From Acuticoccus kalidii (GTDB lineage Bacteria > Pseudomonadota > Alphaproteobacteria > Rhizobiales > Amorphaceae), in NCBI RefSeq assembly GCF_021556395.1, contig NZ_JAKGCS010000006.1, forward strand, positions 372,001-436,000: a DNA stretch of 64,000 nt. Direction: 5' to 3'. Position numbers and translations under genes: made by a program. Positions 8,605 to 15,985 of the stretch are shown piece after piece; position 1 is the first letter of the stretch; every line of letters starts with the position of its first letter. The notes under the pieces are model-generated. The model worked only from the letters and a program-made list of their open reading frames with translations, made no database searches and was not told where the DNA came from.

Positions 8605-9102
8605 ATGAGCGGTGGTGTTGTGAGCTCCGAAGAGCAATTTCGTCTAAAAGAATTTGAATTGATACGCGATGAAATTGCAAAGCGAACCGAGGATCAGGTC
8701 GTTCTAGAGCGTAATGTCGCGATCGCGATCGGCGCGATCTTCAGCATCATCGCAACGCTTTCTCCCGGCATCCGACCAAACGTTTCAGATGTCCTGCTGA
8801 GTAAGATCTTGTCGGATCCGCGGTTCGCGGTGAGCCCCGATCCCATCATTTTCGTCCTCTGGTTCCTGCCGCCCTTTATCCTCCTGTTCGGCCACTTTCG
8901 TTGGAAGGCGAACGAGGAGCAAATTGCCCGCCTCGGTCGCTGCATTAGGGACGAATTTCCGTACGAGACATGGGAGAAGTACAACGCCTGTGCGCGCGGC
9001 GCTCCAGATAGCTCCGTGTGGTGGCACGCCATGCGTTGGGGGTGGCGGCTGGCGATCGTCGGCTTCACCGGGCTCGCGATCTACATGACCGTCGACGGCT
9101 GA
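8605..9102 (+). CDS. Small integral membrane protein, unknown function, in an AT-rich patch
   Basis: A 165-residue protein from the ATG at 8605, which has AAGG at good distance; in-frame GTG and ATG codons at 8596 and 8599 are alternatives. It has an N-terminal amphipathic, charged helix (EEQFRLKEFELIRDEIAKRTEDQ) and three membrane segments: NVAIAIGAIFSIIATL, PIIFVLWFLPPFILLFG and LAIVGFTGLAIYMTV. The 5' part and upstream DNA are much richer in A+T than the neighbours and use codons such as aaa and ttt, which suggests recent acquisition. I do not recognise the family. No toxin, nuclease or partner motif is visible. Confidence 0.72.
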   Translation: MSGGVVSSEEQFRLKEFELIRDEIAKRTEDQVVLERNVAIAIGAIFSIIATLSPGIRPNVSDVLLSKILSDPRFAVSPDPIIFVLWFLPPFILLFGHFRWKANEEQIARLGRCIRDEFPYETWEKYNACARGAPDSSVWWHAMRWGWRLAIVGFTGLAIYMTVDG

Positions 9103-9205
9103 GCGCTGCGCCGCCGGCAGGCCGGTTCGCCCCACCGATCAACCGCAGGTGACAACGCGGCGGGGCCACTTGCCAATCCCATCCGCCGCCGTTACCTGCG
9201 GCTCT

Positions 9206-9250
9206 AGAGGACGACCTCTCCCATCATGGGCACCAATCAGGACGGCCTGA
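9206..9250 (+). promoter_or_regulatory. Guanidine-II (mini-ykkC) riboswitch
   Basis: Two small hairpins have the diagnostic ACGR tetraloops. P1 is AGAGG-ACGA-CCTCT (9206-9219) and P2 is TCAGG-ACGG-CCTGA (9237-9250), both with perfect 5-bp stems, 17 bases apart. P2 ends 5 bases before the ribosome site CGGAGGG (9256-9262) of the SMR exporter. This is the architecture of the guanidine-II riboswitch, in which guanidine stabilises both hairpins and frees the ribosome site. Expected effect: the exporter is made when guanidine is present. Confidence 0.88.
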
Positions 9251-9266
9251 CGTTTCGGAGGGCCAT

Positions 9267-9587
9267 ATGGCCTGGTTTATGCTCCTTGTCGCCGGGCTTC
9301 TCGAAGTCGTCTGGGCGTTTGCCATGAAGCAGTCGGAGGGGTTCACGCGCCTCGTGCCGACCCTCGTGATGGCGGTCGCGATGGTTGGAAGTTTCGTGCT
9401 TCTCTCGATTTCGATGCGCAGCCTCCCACTCGGCTCGGCCTATATGGTCTGGACCGGGATCGGGGCCGTCGGCGCGTTTCTGGTCGGCATCGTCGTGCTC
9501 GGGGAAGCGGCGAGCGTCGCGCGGATCGCGGCGGCCTCGCTCATCGTCGTGGGCCTCGTCCTCATGAAGGTGTCGACGCCCTCCTGA
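9267..9587 (+). CDS. gdx: Guanidinium exporter, SMR family (Gdx, formerly SugE)
   Basis: A 106-residue, four-helix small multidrug resistance protein that would export guanidinium in exchange for protons. It carries the residues of the Gdx subtype: E13 and W16 in EVVWAFAMK, S42, and Y59 and W62 in YMVWTGIGAVGA. The start MAWFMLLVAGLLEVVWAF closely follows characterised Gdx proteins rather than EmrE. The guanidine-II riboswitch directly upstream strongly supports the function. CGGAGGG precedes the ATG. Only one SMR gene is present, so a homodimer is expected. The gene ends 5 bp before a convergent unknown gene. Confidence 0.93.
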   Translation: MAWFMLLVAGLLEVVWAFAMKQSEGFTRLVPTLVMAVAMVGSFVLLSISMRSLPLGSAYMVWTGIGAVGAFLVGIVVLGEAASVARIAAASLIVVGLVLMKVSTPS

Positions 9588-9592
9588 CCGAC

Positions 9593-10099
9593 CTAGTCGG
9601 TGAGGCGCAGCACGAAGCGCTCCACCGGGGAAATGGCGTCGTCCGCCCACAGCACATCGACGGGAACGACGAGCGCGCCGACGGTGAGCGCGCGGATCGG
9701 CACCGTCGTGGTCTGACCGGGGGAAAGCGCCATCCCGCGGAAAAGCCGCTGATCGGCGGTGATCGCCACCGTTGCGAGAGGCTCGCCGACGCGGATTTCG
9801 AGCGTCCGGTCGTCGGCGTCGTTGCGCAATTCGAGCAGGCAGAGGCGGTCGAGCCGGATCTCGATCGTCTCCTCGAAGGTCGCCTCGCGCCGCTCGCGCA
9901 CCAGTGGGCGGCCGTCGAAGAGAGCGTCGCGGCAGGTCTCGCCGGCGAGGGGGCGGGCGGTGATGATCCGGATCGCGCTCACCGGCGCGTCGGTCACCGG
10001 ATAGGCTTCGAGCATCGCCTCCGCGAGCGCGCGAGGGGCGGGCAGCGCCAGGAGGACGGCGAGGCAGATCGCGCGGATCGGCCCGGTGCGAGAGGTCAT
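9593..10099 (-). CDS. Exported protein of unknown function, last gene of four-gene unknown module
   Basis: A 168-residue protein with a clear signal peptide (MTSRTGPIRAICLAVLLALPAPRALA). The mature part looks all-beta and contains several Cys (GETCRDALFD, RLCLLEL). Its C-terminal half resembles that of the gene before it: both have a 'cysteine-rich entry, then beta domain, then LSPG' layout (RLFRGMALSPGQTTTV here, GRPMALSPGASYM there). The ATG overlaps the TGA of that gene (ATGA, 10096-10099), so the two are translationally coupled and may form a periplasmic pair. I recognise no family. Confidence 0.72.
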   Translation of the reverse strand: MTSRTGPIRAICLAVLLALPAPRALAEAMLEAYPVTDAPVSAIRIITARPLAGETCRDALFDGRPLVRERREATFEETIEIRLDRLCLLELRNDADDRTLEIRVGEPLATVAITADQRLFRGMALSPGQTTTVPIRALTVGALVVPVDVLWADDAISPVERFVLRLTD

Positions 10100-11217
10100 C
10101 GGCGCTCTCCTCGGCTGGTGATCGTGAGGGCGGCCGTCTCCGTCTCCGAACGGGCGAGAAGCCGGCTCGACCGTCCGTCCGGCGGCGCACGGAAAACGAG
10201 CATGTAGGACGCGCCCGGCGACAGCGCCATCGGCCGGCCGACCGGCGAATCGCCGGCGATCACGATGCCGGCGAACCCATCGTCGAGCGTCAGGGTCACG
10301 GGCGAGGCGGCGCGGTTGGTGAAGCGCAGCGCGCATGTGGCGCCGTCGCCGTCGATCGTCGCGACCTCACCATCCACCCGAAGCGTCTCGGCAGCGAGCG
10401 GGCGGCCCTCCATGTGGGCGGAAATGCAGCTCTCGCGGTCCGGCGCGCTCAGCCGTTCCAGGCGGATTAGGGAATTGAACCGGTTCAACGTGGTCTCCTT
10501 CACGAGGAGAATGGAACCACCAAAGCCGATCGCGACGAGAAGTGCGACGAGCGCCACCGCGCCCCACCGCCCGGTGCGCGGGAAGCGGGGGCGTGGCCGT
10601 GCCGGCTTTACGCCTTCTGCCACGCCGGCGGTCAGTCGCTCGATATCGTCGAACGTCGCGAGGGGGAGGCATTCCGCCCCCGCCGGGAGAGCGGCGAGCG
10701 CCTCTTGCGCCGCCGGACCGGGCGCCAACGCGACCACCAGACGCGCCTCGGGGCGGGCCTCGGCGAGGATCTGCGAATGGGCGAGCTTTTCGCCGATATG
10801 ACGCGCCGCGCCGGCCGGGGCCAGGGTCCCATCGACGGCGCCGGTCGCCCAGACGACGATATCCGCCTCGGCGACCGGGGCGAAGACCGCGCCATGGGCG
10901 GCGAAGCGATGGGCGATGAGAACCGGAAGCTCCCAGCTCCGCCCATCCTCCACGCGCCCCGACAGGGTGAGATGGAACGGCCCCGTCTGGTCGCCGAGCG
11001 CGCGCAGCGGCCCGTCGGCGAGGCGGTGATAGTCGGCGGCGATCGGCAGGGGGCGGAAATCGCCCTCGCCGGTCACGGTGCTCTGGCCGAGATGCGGCTT
11101 TTCCTCGAGCCGCACGACACGCGCGAGGCCGCCCGTCGTCGGCACCAGGACGGCGACGCGGCGGGCGTTCAATGGCGGAGCACTCGTCTCGTCGATGCGG
11201 GTGGTTAGCGCGGTCAC
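10096..11217 (-). CDS. Uncharacterised single-pass membrane protein of the unknown module
   Basis: A 373-residue protein from a GTG start with a weak RBS. It has an N-terminal soluble region (about 1-205), with conserved-looking stretches such as RRVAVLVPTTGGLARVVRLE and LTLSGRVEDGRSWELPV, then one membrane segment (about 217-238, WGAVALVALLVAIGFGGSILLV), then a C-terminal beta-rich domain ending in MALSPGASYMLVF. The topology suggests a cytoplasmic N-domain and a periplasmic C-domain, the latter similar in layout to the exported protein encoded next. I cannot assign the family. Position and overlap make it part of the 9593-13229 module. Confidence 0.75.
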   Translation of the reverse strand: MTALTTRIDETSAPPLNARRVAVLVPTTGGLARVVRLEEKPHLGQSTVTGEGDFRPLPIAADYHRLADGPLRALGDQTGPFHLTLSGRVEDGRSWELPVLIAHRFAAHGAVFAPVAEADIVVWATGAVDGTLAPAGAARHIGEKLAHSQILAEARPEARLVVALAPGPAAQEALAALPAGAECLPLATFDDIERLTAGVAEGVKPARPRPRFPRTGRWGAVALVALLVAIGFGGSILLVKETTLNRFNSLIRLERLSAPDRESCISAHMEGRPLAAETLRVDGEVATIDGDGATCALRFTNRAASPVTLTLDDGFAGIVIAGDSPVGRPMALSPGASYMLVFRAPPDGRSSRLLARSETETAALTITSRGERR

Positions 11218-11302
11218 GGGCTTTCGGTATCGGCGTGAACGCCAAGCCTATCCTTCACCTCGCCGGAATGACAGAGCCTCCCGGTCCGCGACGGCGCCCG
11301 GT

Positions 11303-11803
11303 TCAGATCAGGAAGATGTGCGTCGTCGGGCTCTCGATGAGGCGGGCGGCGTCGGCCTCCTGCGGGGCCGTTCGCGAGAGGCCGAACTGCACGATCCCGT
11401 CGACCGGCGATGTCAGCGGGAGGCGGACGAGCGTTCCGTCCTCGCCGACGAGCTCCAGCGCCTCGGGGGCGATACCCTCGGGCAGCGTCAGGATCAGCCA
11501 GACGGCGTCGTCATCCACCGCGACGCGGATCTCGATGCCGTCGACGATGCGGCGCTGTCCCTCCGCGCTCGCCGCCGCGAAGGCCGTCGGCGAGGAGACA
11601 TGCGCCGTGATCGCGCGAAGGCGCCGATAGAGGGCGAGCGCGCCGATCGGCACGACGCGGGTCTCGGCGAACGTCTCGCGGGAGGCGGCGCGGCGGGCAA
11701 GCTCGGCGACGCCGATCCGCGTGCCGGGATCGGCGCTCTCGGCGAGGGTCCGCGCGGCGATCGCATCGACCATCGCGGCCTTGAGGGGATCCTCATCCGC
11801 CAT
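11303..11803 (-). CDS. Uncharacterised 166-residue protein of the unknown module
   Basis: A small soluble protein with an N-terminal helical part (LKAAMVDAIAARTLAESADPGTRIGVAELARRA) and a C-terminal beta part (VAVDDDAVWLILTLPEG, LVGEDGTLVRLPLTSPVDGIVQFGL). AGGAGG precedes the ATG, which lies 11 bp inside the upstream 478-residue gene. Its C-terminal style recalls accessory proteins seen near signalling or sigma-factor clusters, but this is a weak impression and I do not name a function. It is followed after 85 bp by the membrane-protein gene. Confidence 0.75.
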   Translation of the reverse strand: MADEDPLKAAMVDAIAARTLAESADPGTRIGVAELARRAASRETFAETRVVPIGALALYRRLRAITAHVSSPTAFAAASAEGQRRIVDGIEIRVAVDDDAVWLILTLPEGIAPEALELVGEDGTLVRLPLTSPVDGIVQFGLSRTAPQEADAARLIESPTTHIFLI

Positions 11804-13229
11804 CGGCGCCTCCTCGGGCGGGCCTGTAGCGGCGCGTGAACTCCGCGGCGAACGCGGCCTTGTCGGCCTCGAACGCCTCGCACAAAGGATGGACGCGGCC
11901 GTGCGCGGCGATCTGCGTGCGGGCGGTGGCGATCATGCCCGCGAGGGCGAGGAGCGCAGCGCGGATCGCCTCGAAACGCGCACGCAGGACCTCGGGCGGG
12001 TGGGCGAAGCTCTGCGACCGGCTGCGGGTGAGAATGGCGCGGCCTTTGTCCCGCACGGCGGCGGTGCGCGCATCGTCGTTCGCGCTCGACAAAGAGAGGA
12101 GCACCGCGAGCCATCCGGCCGTCCGCTCACCCATGGCGGCGAGACGCTGGTCGATCTTGTGATAGTCCGCCGCCTCCACGCACGTCACCCGCTCCTCGAG
12201 CGGCACCTTCGACCGCCCCGTGCGAAGGGAGTTGGAGAGACCAGACTGGATCGGGTGGAAGGCGAGGAGGCGGAGCAGCGCGCGCGGCCGGCGCTCCCCC
12301 TCCGGCAAGGTCGCCGCGACAAGCTCCAGGACGTCGAGCTCGGCCTGGGCGTAAGTCTTGAGGTCGGTCTCGCGCAAGGCGGCGAGCGGCGTGTCGTCCG
12401 GTTCGAGCGCGGCGAAATCGAGCCCGCCGTCGTCCTCCTCGCGCCCGCCGAGGGTGCGGGCGAGAAGCGGATCCTCGACCGAACCCGCCGTCTCGAACGC
12501 GCCGCGTTCGGCGAGGGCGCGTCGCATCGCGAGAAAGTCGAGCGCCGTCAGGAGCGCGGTGCGGTACATCACGAAATAGCGGTTCTGCGGGTCTCGCCAG
12601 AGGGCGAAGATTTCGTCGTCGCTCGTTTCGCGGCGGGGCGAGCCGCCGAGCGTGCGTTTGATGAAATCGAAGCCCGAGGCGGCGTGCCCCTCCGCGAAAT
12701 GGATCTTGCGATAGTCGTAGAGCCGGCGCGCCAGCGCGCGCACCCCCTCCCGGAAGGCGGTTTCGTCGACCCCGCCGGGTGCGGCCAAGGCGTCGAGGAT
12801 CGCGGTCACGTCGGCGGTGTGGCGATAATCGTCGGCGGCGAGGAGGAACTCGGCGAGCTTGCGCAACAGCGCGATCCGGGTGCGGCCGAGCGTGATGATC
12901 GCCTCGAAGGCGCCGAGGCGGACGACGCGGCCGAGCGGCTCGATCGTCACCGTGGCGGGATCGCTGGCGGGGTGGGCGGCGAGGCGAGCGAACACCTCGT
13001 CCGGCGAGAGGGCGAGGAGGAGGAGGCCGCCGGCCCGCTCCGCACCGCCGGTCTTGCCGAGCGCGGCGACGAGGACCGCGAGCGCCCAGACCGGCTTGTC
13101 TCGATTGGGCGGCCAGCCACGAATCAACGCGTCCGCGAGCGCATCCTTGAAGCGATCGCTATAGAGGCGGTCTTCGAAAAGAGCCGCGAACTCGCTGTGC
13201 GCATGGTCGGACCAATAGCGGGGCGTCAT
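11793..13229 (-). CDS. Uncharacterised 478-residue soluble protein of the unknown module
   Basis: A long, mainly helical protein beginning MTPRYWSDHAHSEFAALFEDRL. I placed the start at the ATG at 13229. The frame stays open upstream, but that part overlaps the phosphopantetheinyl transferase gene antisense-free on the same strand and lacks a good start. I see no nucleotide-binding loop, catalytic triad or membrane segment. The region around residues 250-300 is acidic (LGGREEDDGGLDFAALEPDD). It overlaps the next gene by 11 bp. Family unknown; probably the core of the four-gene module. Confidence 0.78.
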   Translation of the reverse strand: MTPRYWSDHAHSEFAALFEDRLYSDRFKDALADALIRGWPPNRDKPVWALAVLVAALGKTGGAERAGGLLLLALSPDEVFARLAAHPASDPATVTIEPLGRVVRLGAFEAIITLGRTRIALLRKLAEFLLAADDYRHTADVTAILDALAAPGGVDETAFREGVRALARRLYDYRKIHFAEGHAASGFDFIKRTLGGSPRRETSDDEIFALWRDPQNRYFVMYRTALLTALDFLAMRRALAERGAFETAGSVEDPLLARTLGGREEDDGGLDFAALEPDDTPLAALRETDLKTYAQAELDVLELVAATLPEGERRPRALLRLLAFHPIQSGLSNSLRTGRSKVPLEERVTCVEAADYHKIDQRLAAMGERTAGWLAVLLSLSSANDDARTAAVRDKGRAILTRSRSQSFAHPPEVLRARFEAIRAALLALAGMIATARTQIAAHGRVHPLCEAFEADKAAFAAEFTRRYRPARGGADGG

Positions 13230-13297
13230 GACACCGTCGTCTCGTTCGCGGGCGATATCGGCACGGCGCGCCCGTTCGATCAAGACCGCGGCGCAAA

Positions 13298-14068
13298 TCA
13301 ACCGGCTGGCGGCAGCGTCTCGTAACGGACCGTCCAGCCGCGGCTCGGCAGCGCGATCGATCCCATGATCTCCGGGGGAACGGTGAGCGGCTCGATCTGC
13401 CAGGCGCCGGCACTCTCCGGCGCCTCGTCGAGGCGGATGAGATGCGGGGCGGGCTCGAGACCGACGGCAAAGCCGTCGAGCGGCATCGACAGGCCGCGAC
13501 CAAGCGCCTTGATCACCGCCTCCTTGGCGGTCCAGACACGGAAAAAGGCGTTCTGCCACGGGTCGGACATTCGTCCGCCGGGGCCGAGATGGGTGTCGAG
13601 AAAGCGCACCTCTTCATGCGCGAAAAAGCGCGTCGCGAGCGCGCGCTCGACCGGCCGCACGGCTTCGATATCGAGCCCGATATCGGCACCCTCGGTGACG
13701 CCGAGCGCTGCATATTCGCTGGTGTGGCTGAGGGAGAAACGAAGATCCGCCTGGCCGGCGCGTCGCACCAGATAGGGCTTGCCGTAGGTGCCGAGCGTGA
13801 AGGTCAGCGCCTTGGGCGCGACGCCGAGACATCCGCCGAGGATGCGCCGCACGGCGGCATGGGCGACGACATAGCGCCGACGGTCGCGCGGGAAGACGAA
13901 ACCATCGGCTTTGCGCCGTTCGGCCGGATCGAGAAGCGCTTCATCCTCGGGCGAGACGGTGTCGTCCTTGCCGTCATAGACCGTAAGGTCGAGCCGCCAG
14001 ATCCACACCCGGACGACGCGCTCATCGGCCGGCTCGCCATCGTTCGCGGGATCGACGGTCGGGCTCAT
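13298..14068 (-). CDS. 4'-phosphopantetheinyl transferase, Sfp type
   Basis: A 256-residue enzyme that transfers phosphopantetheine from CoA to a Ser of acyl or peptidyl carrier proteins. The Sfp/AcpT hallmarks are present: the Mg-binding GLDIEAVRP motif and FFRVWTAKEAVIKALG (W-x-x-K-E-x-x-x-K). GGGAG lies 6-10 bases before the ATG at 14068, preferred over the upstream ATG at 14083. The length matches Sfp-type rather than AcpS-type enzymes. No carrier protein or NRPS/PKS gene lies in the window. It heads the same-strand run of unknown genes down to 9593, so it may serve a product made elsewhere, or that module. Confidence 0.87.
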   Translation of the reverse strand: MSPTVDPANDGEPADERVVRVWIWRLDLTVYDGKDDTVSPEDEALLDPAERRKADGFVFPRDRRRYVVAHAAVRRILGGCLGVAPKALTFTLGTYGKPYLVRRAGQADLRFSLSHTSEYAALGVTEGADIGLDIEAVRPVERALATRFFAHEEVRFLDTHLGPGGRMSDPWQNAFFRVWTAKEAVIKALGRGLSMPLDGFAVGLEPAPHLIRLDEAPESAGAWQIEPLTVPPEIMGSIALPSRGWTVRYETLPPAG

Positions 14069-14305
14069 GCGGTCTCCCGCCATGCTCGCAAGGCTGGCCT
14101 CCTTTGAATGGCCGGGCGTGGGCGGCGCGAGGATAACAGAGATGACCGCGCGGGCGTCCTCGCAAACAAAAATCGATCGCGGCCGGCCAGCCGCCACAAT
14201 CGGACGGATACGGCGACGGGATTATCGCGCGGGATGGCGAATCTCAAGATGAGGCGCGTCGCGGTCGGAGGCTCGTCCGGCGAAACATCCGGGGCTCGAT
14301 CGCGC

Positions 14306-14339
14306 AAAAATAAAGGCGCCGCGACAGAGTCGCGACGCC
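14306..14339 (-). terminator. Rho-independent terminator of the EF-hand gene
   Basis: A stem of 14315-14325 with 14329-14339 (10 pairs, one C-A mismatch, AGA loop) is followed on the minus strand by TTTATTTTT (14314-14306). This is a textbook intrinsic terminator 23 bp after the stop of the EF-hand gene. Confidence 0.85.
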
Positions 14340-14361
14340 GGAAAACGTGACGCGGGGCGCC

Positions 14362-15078
14362 TTATTCGGCGGGGGCGTCCTGCGTGGGCGCGTCGGCCGC
14401 CGGCGCTTCGGTCGGGGCCGCACCGTTCATACCGCCCATTCCGGGCATGTCGCCCATGTTACCCATGCCGCGCATGGGGCCGCATTCTCCGCGGCCGGGG
14501 CCGCCGCGGCGGTCGGCGTGGCGCATGGCATGGTCGCGATCGCCACGGCCGTGACGCCAGCCATGCCGCTCGCGGTCTCCGCGACGCTCGGCGCGGGGCC
14601 GCTTGCGATCGGATTTGTCGATCACGCCGTCACCATTGCGGTCGAACTTCTCGACGAGGCCGCCAAAATGCTCGTCCACCTCGTCGCCGCTGATGTCGCC
14701 GCTGCCGTCCGGGTCGAAGAACTGGAAGGTGCGGACCATCATCGGACGGGTGAGATCGAGCCAGATCGCCTCGAACTCGTCGAGCGTGATGTTGCCGTCA
14801 CCGTCTTCGTCGCCGAGTTCGACCTTGCTCGCGATGAAGGCGTCGATCTCCTCCTGCGAGAGCGAACCGTCGCCGTCGGTGTCGGCCTCGCGGATCATCT
14901 TCATCATCATGAACCCGCCCGGGCCGCGCATACCGCCATGACGAAAGGCGCCGGGGCCGCCGGGGCCGCCATAGAAACCGGGCCCGCGGTCCGGACCATG
15001 CGCGGAGGCGGAGGTGCCGAGCGCGCTGGCGGCGATGCTACCGACGAGGATCGTGGCGAGGGTCAGAGATTTCTTCAT
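14362..15078 (-). CDS. Exported EF-hand calcium-binding protein
   Basis: A 238-residue secreted protein. Signal peptide at about 1-26 (MKKSLTLATILVGSIAASALGTSASA). It has four EF-hand loops at about 66-77 (DTDGDGSLSQEE), 90-101 (DEDGDGNITLDE), 122-133 (DPDGSGDISGDE) and 146-157 (DRNGDGVIDKSD). The N-terminal mature part is Gly/Pro-rich and the tail is Met/Gly/His-rich (GMGNMGDMPGMGGMNG), which could bind metal. Calcium binding in the periplasm is likely; the partner is unknown. It is divergent from a two-component system with 179 bp between, suggesting joint control, and has its own strong terminator. Confidence 0.88.
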   Translation of the reverse strand: MKKSLTLATILVGSIAASALGTSASAHGPDRGPGFYGGPGGPGAFRHGGMRGPGGFMMMKMIREADTDGDGSLSQEEIDAFIASKVELGDEDGDGNITLDEFEAIWLDLTRPMMVRTFQFFDPDGSGDISGDEVDEHFGGLVEKFDRNGDGVIDKSDRKRPRAERRGDRERHGWRHGRGDRDHAMRHADRRGGPGRGECGPMRGMGNMGDMPGMGGMNGAAPTEAPAADAPTQDAPAE

Positions 15079-15154
15079 CGTTACTCATCCTTGTTACGGG
15101 CGTGTCGTGTTCGACGAACGTGACCTAACGCGCCGGGCCGCAGGATGTGTGTCG

Positions 15155-15180
15155 GGGACGAGGGGTGTTTGTCTCGTCCC
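15155..15180. promoter_or_regulatory. Perfect 8-bp inverted repeat between EF-hand gene and two-component genes
   Basis: GGGACGAG (15155-15162) and CTCGTCCC (15173-15180) form a perfect inverted repeat with a 10-base spacer, midway in the divergent promoter region. It could be the binding site of the OmpR-type regulator encoded next, or a hairpin in the leader of either transcript. No further copy is seen nearby. Confidence 0.4.
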
Positions 15181-15257
15181 GTCGCAACGTCTGACACTCG
15201 TTACATATTGCGACAAAGTTCTTCTGCAAGGCGGCCGGAAACCGCTAATCGAAGAGC

Positions 15258-15983
15258 ATGACCGATCCGCACATCCTCGTCGTCGACGACGCGCGCGACA
15301 TCCGCGAGCCGCTCGGCGCCTACCTCAAGAAGCATGGCCACCGGGTGAGCCTCGCCGCTGATGCGGCGGCCGCGCGCGAGACCATCGGCAACGGCGCGAT
15401 CGATCTCGTCGTGCTCGACGTGATGATGCCGGGCGAGGACGGGCTCAGCCTCTGCCGCTGGATCACCGGGCGCGGCGGGCCGCCGGTCATCTTGCTCACC
15501 GCGATGGCCGACGACGCGGACCGGATCGTCGGTCTGGAGCTCGGCGCCGACGATTATGTCGTGAAGCCCTTCAATCCGCGCGAACTGCTCGCCCGCATCC
15601 GCGCCGTGTTGCGCCGCGTCCCGCCGACACCGGCGACCCCGCCCACCGGGCGACGCCGCTTCGCCGCCTTCGTGCACGATCCGAACGCCCGCACGCTTCG
15701 CCATAGGGAGACGGAGGCGGTCGTCGACCTCACATCGGCGGAGAGCCGTCTCCTCACCGTCTTTCTCGACCGTCCCCGGGCCGTCCTGACGCGCGATCAG
15801 CTCCTCGACCTCACGGCCGGGCGGGAGGCGAAGCCTTATGATCGCGCGATCGACAATCAGGTGAGCCGGTTGCGCCGCAAGATCGAGCTCGACCCCAAGA
15901 AGCCCGCGATCATCGTGACCGAATGGGGCGGGGGCTATCGCCTCGCCGCCGACGTCACGGCCGACGCGGAGGAGGAGGGCTGA
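15258..15983 (+). CDS. OmpR/PhoB-family response regulator
   Basis: A 241-residue two-domain regulator. The receiver domain has the acidic pocket D10-D11, the phosphorylation site D54 (VVLDVMMPGEDG), T81 and K103 (YVVKPFNPREL). The C-terminal winged helix (about 150-235) has the OmpR pattern LTSAESRLL...RAIDNQVSRLRRKIE...IVTEWGGGYRLA. The kinase gene begins 2 bp after its stop, so they form a pair. The EF-hand gene diverges upstream and is an obvious candidate target. Confidence 0.93.
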   Translation: MTDPHILVVDDARDIREPLGAYLKKHGHRVSLAADAAAARETIGNGAIDLVVLDVMMPGEDGLSLCRWITGRGGPPVILLTAMADDADRIVGLELGADDYVVKPFNPRELLARIRAVLRRVPPTPATPPTGRRRFAAFVHDPNARTLRHRETEAVVDLTSAESRLLTVFLDRPRAVLTRDQLLDLTAGREAKPYDRAIDNQVSRLRRKIELDPKKPAIIVTEWGGGYRLAADVTADAEEEG

Positions 15984-15985
15984 CG

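Noticed and set aside
9587..9601. ACCGAC-CTA-GTCGGT hairpin between gdx and the unknown gene as terminator
   Set aside because: The stem is only 6 bp, overlaps the stop codon of the convergent gene and has no T-run.
13230..13559. Upstream extension of the 478-residue unknown protein
   Set aside because: It overlaps the phosphopantetheinyl transferase coding region in another frame and shows no start with RBS.
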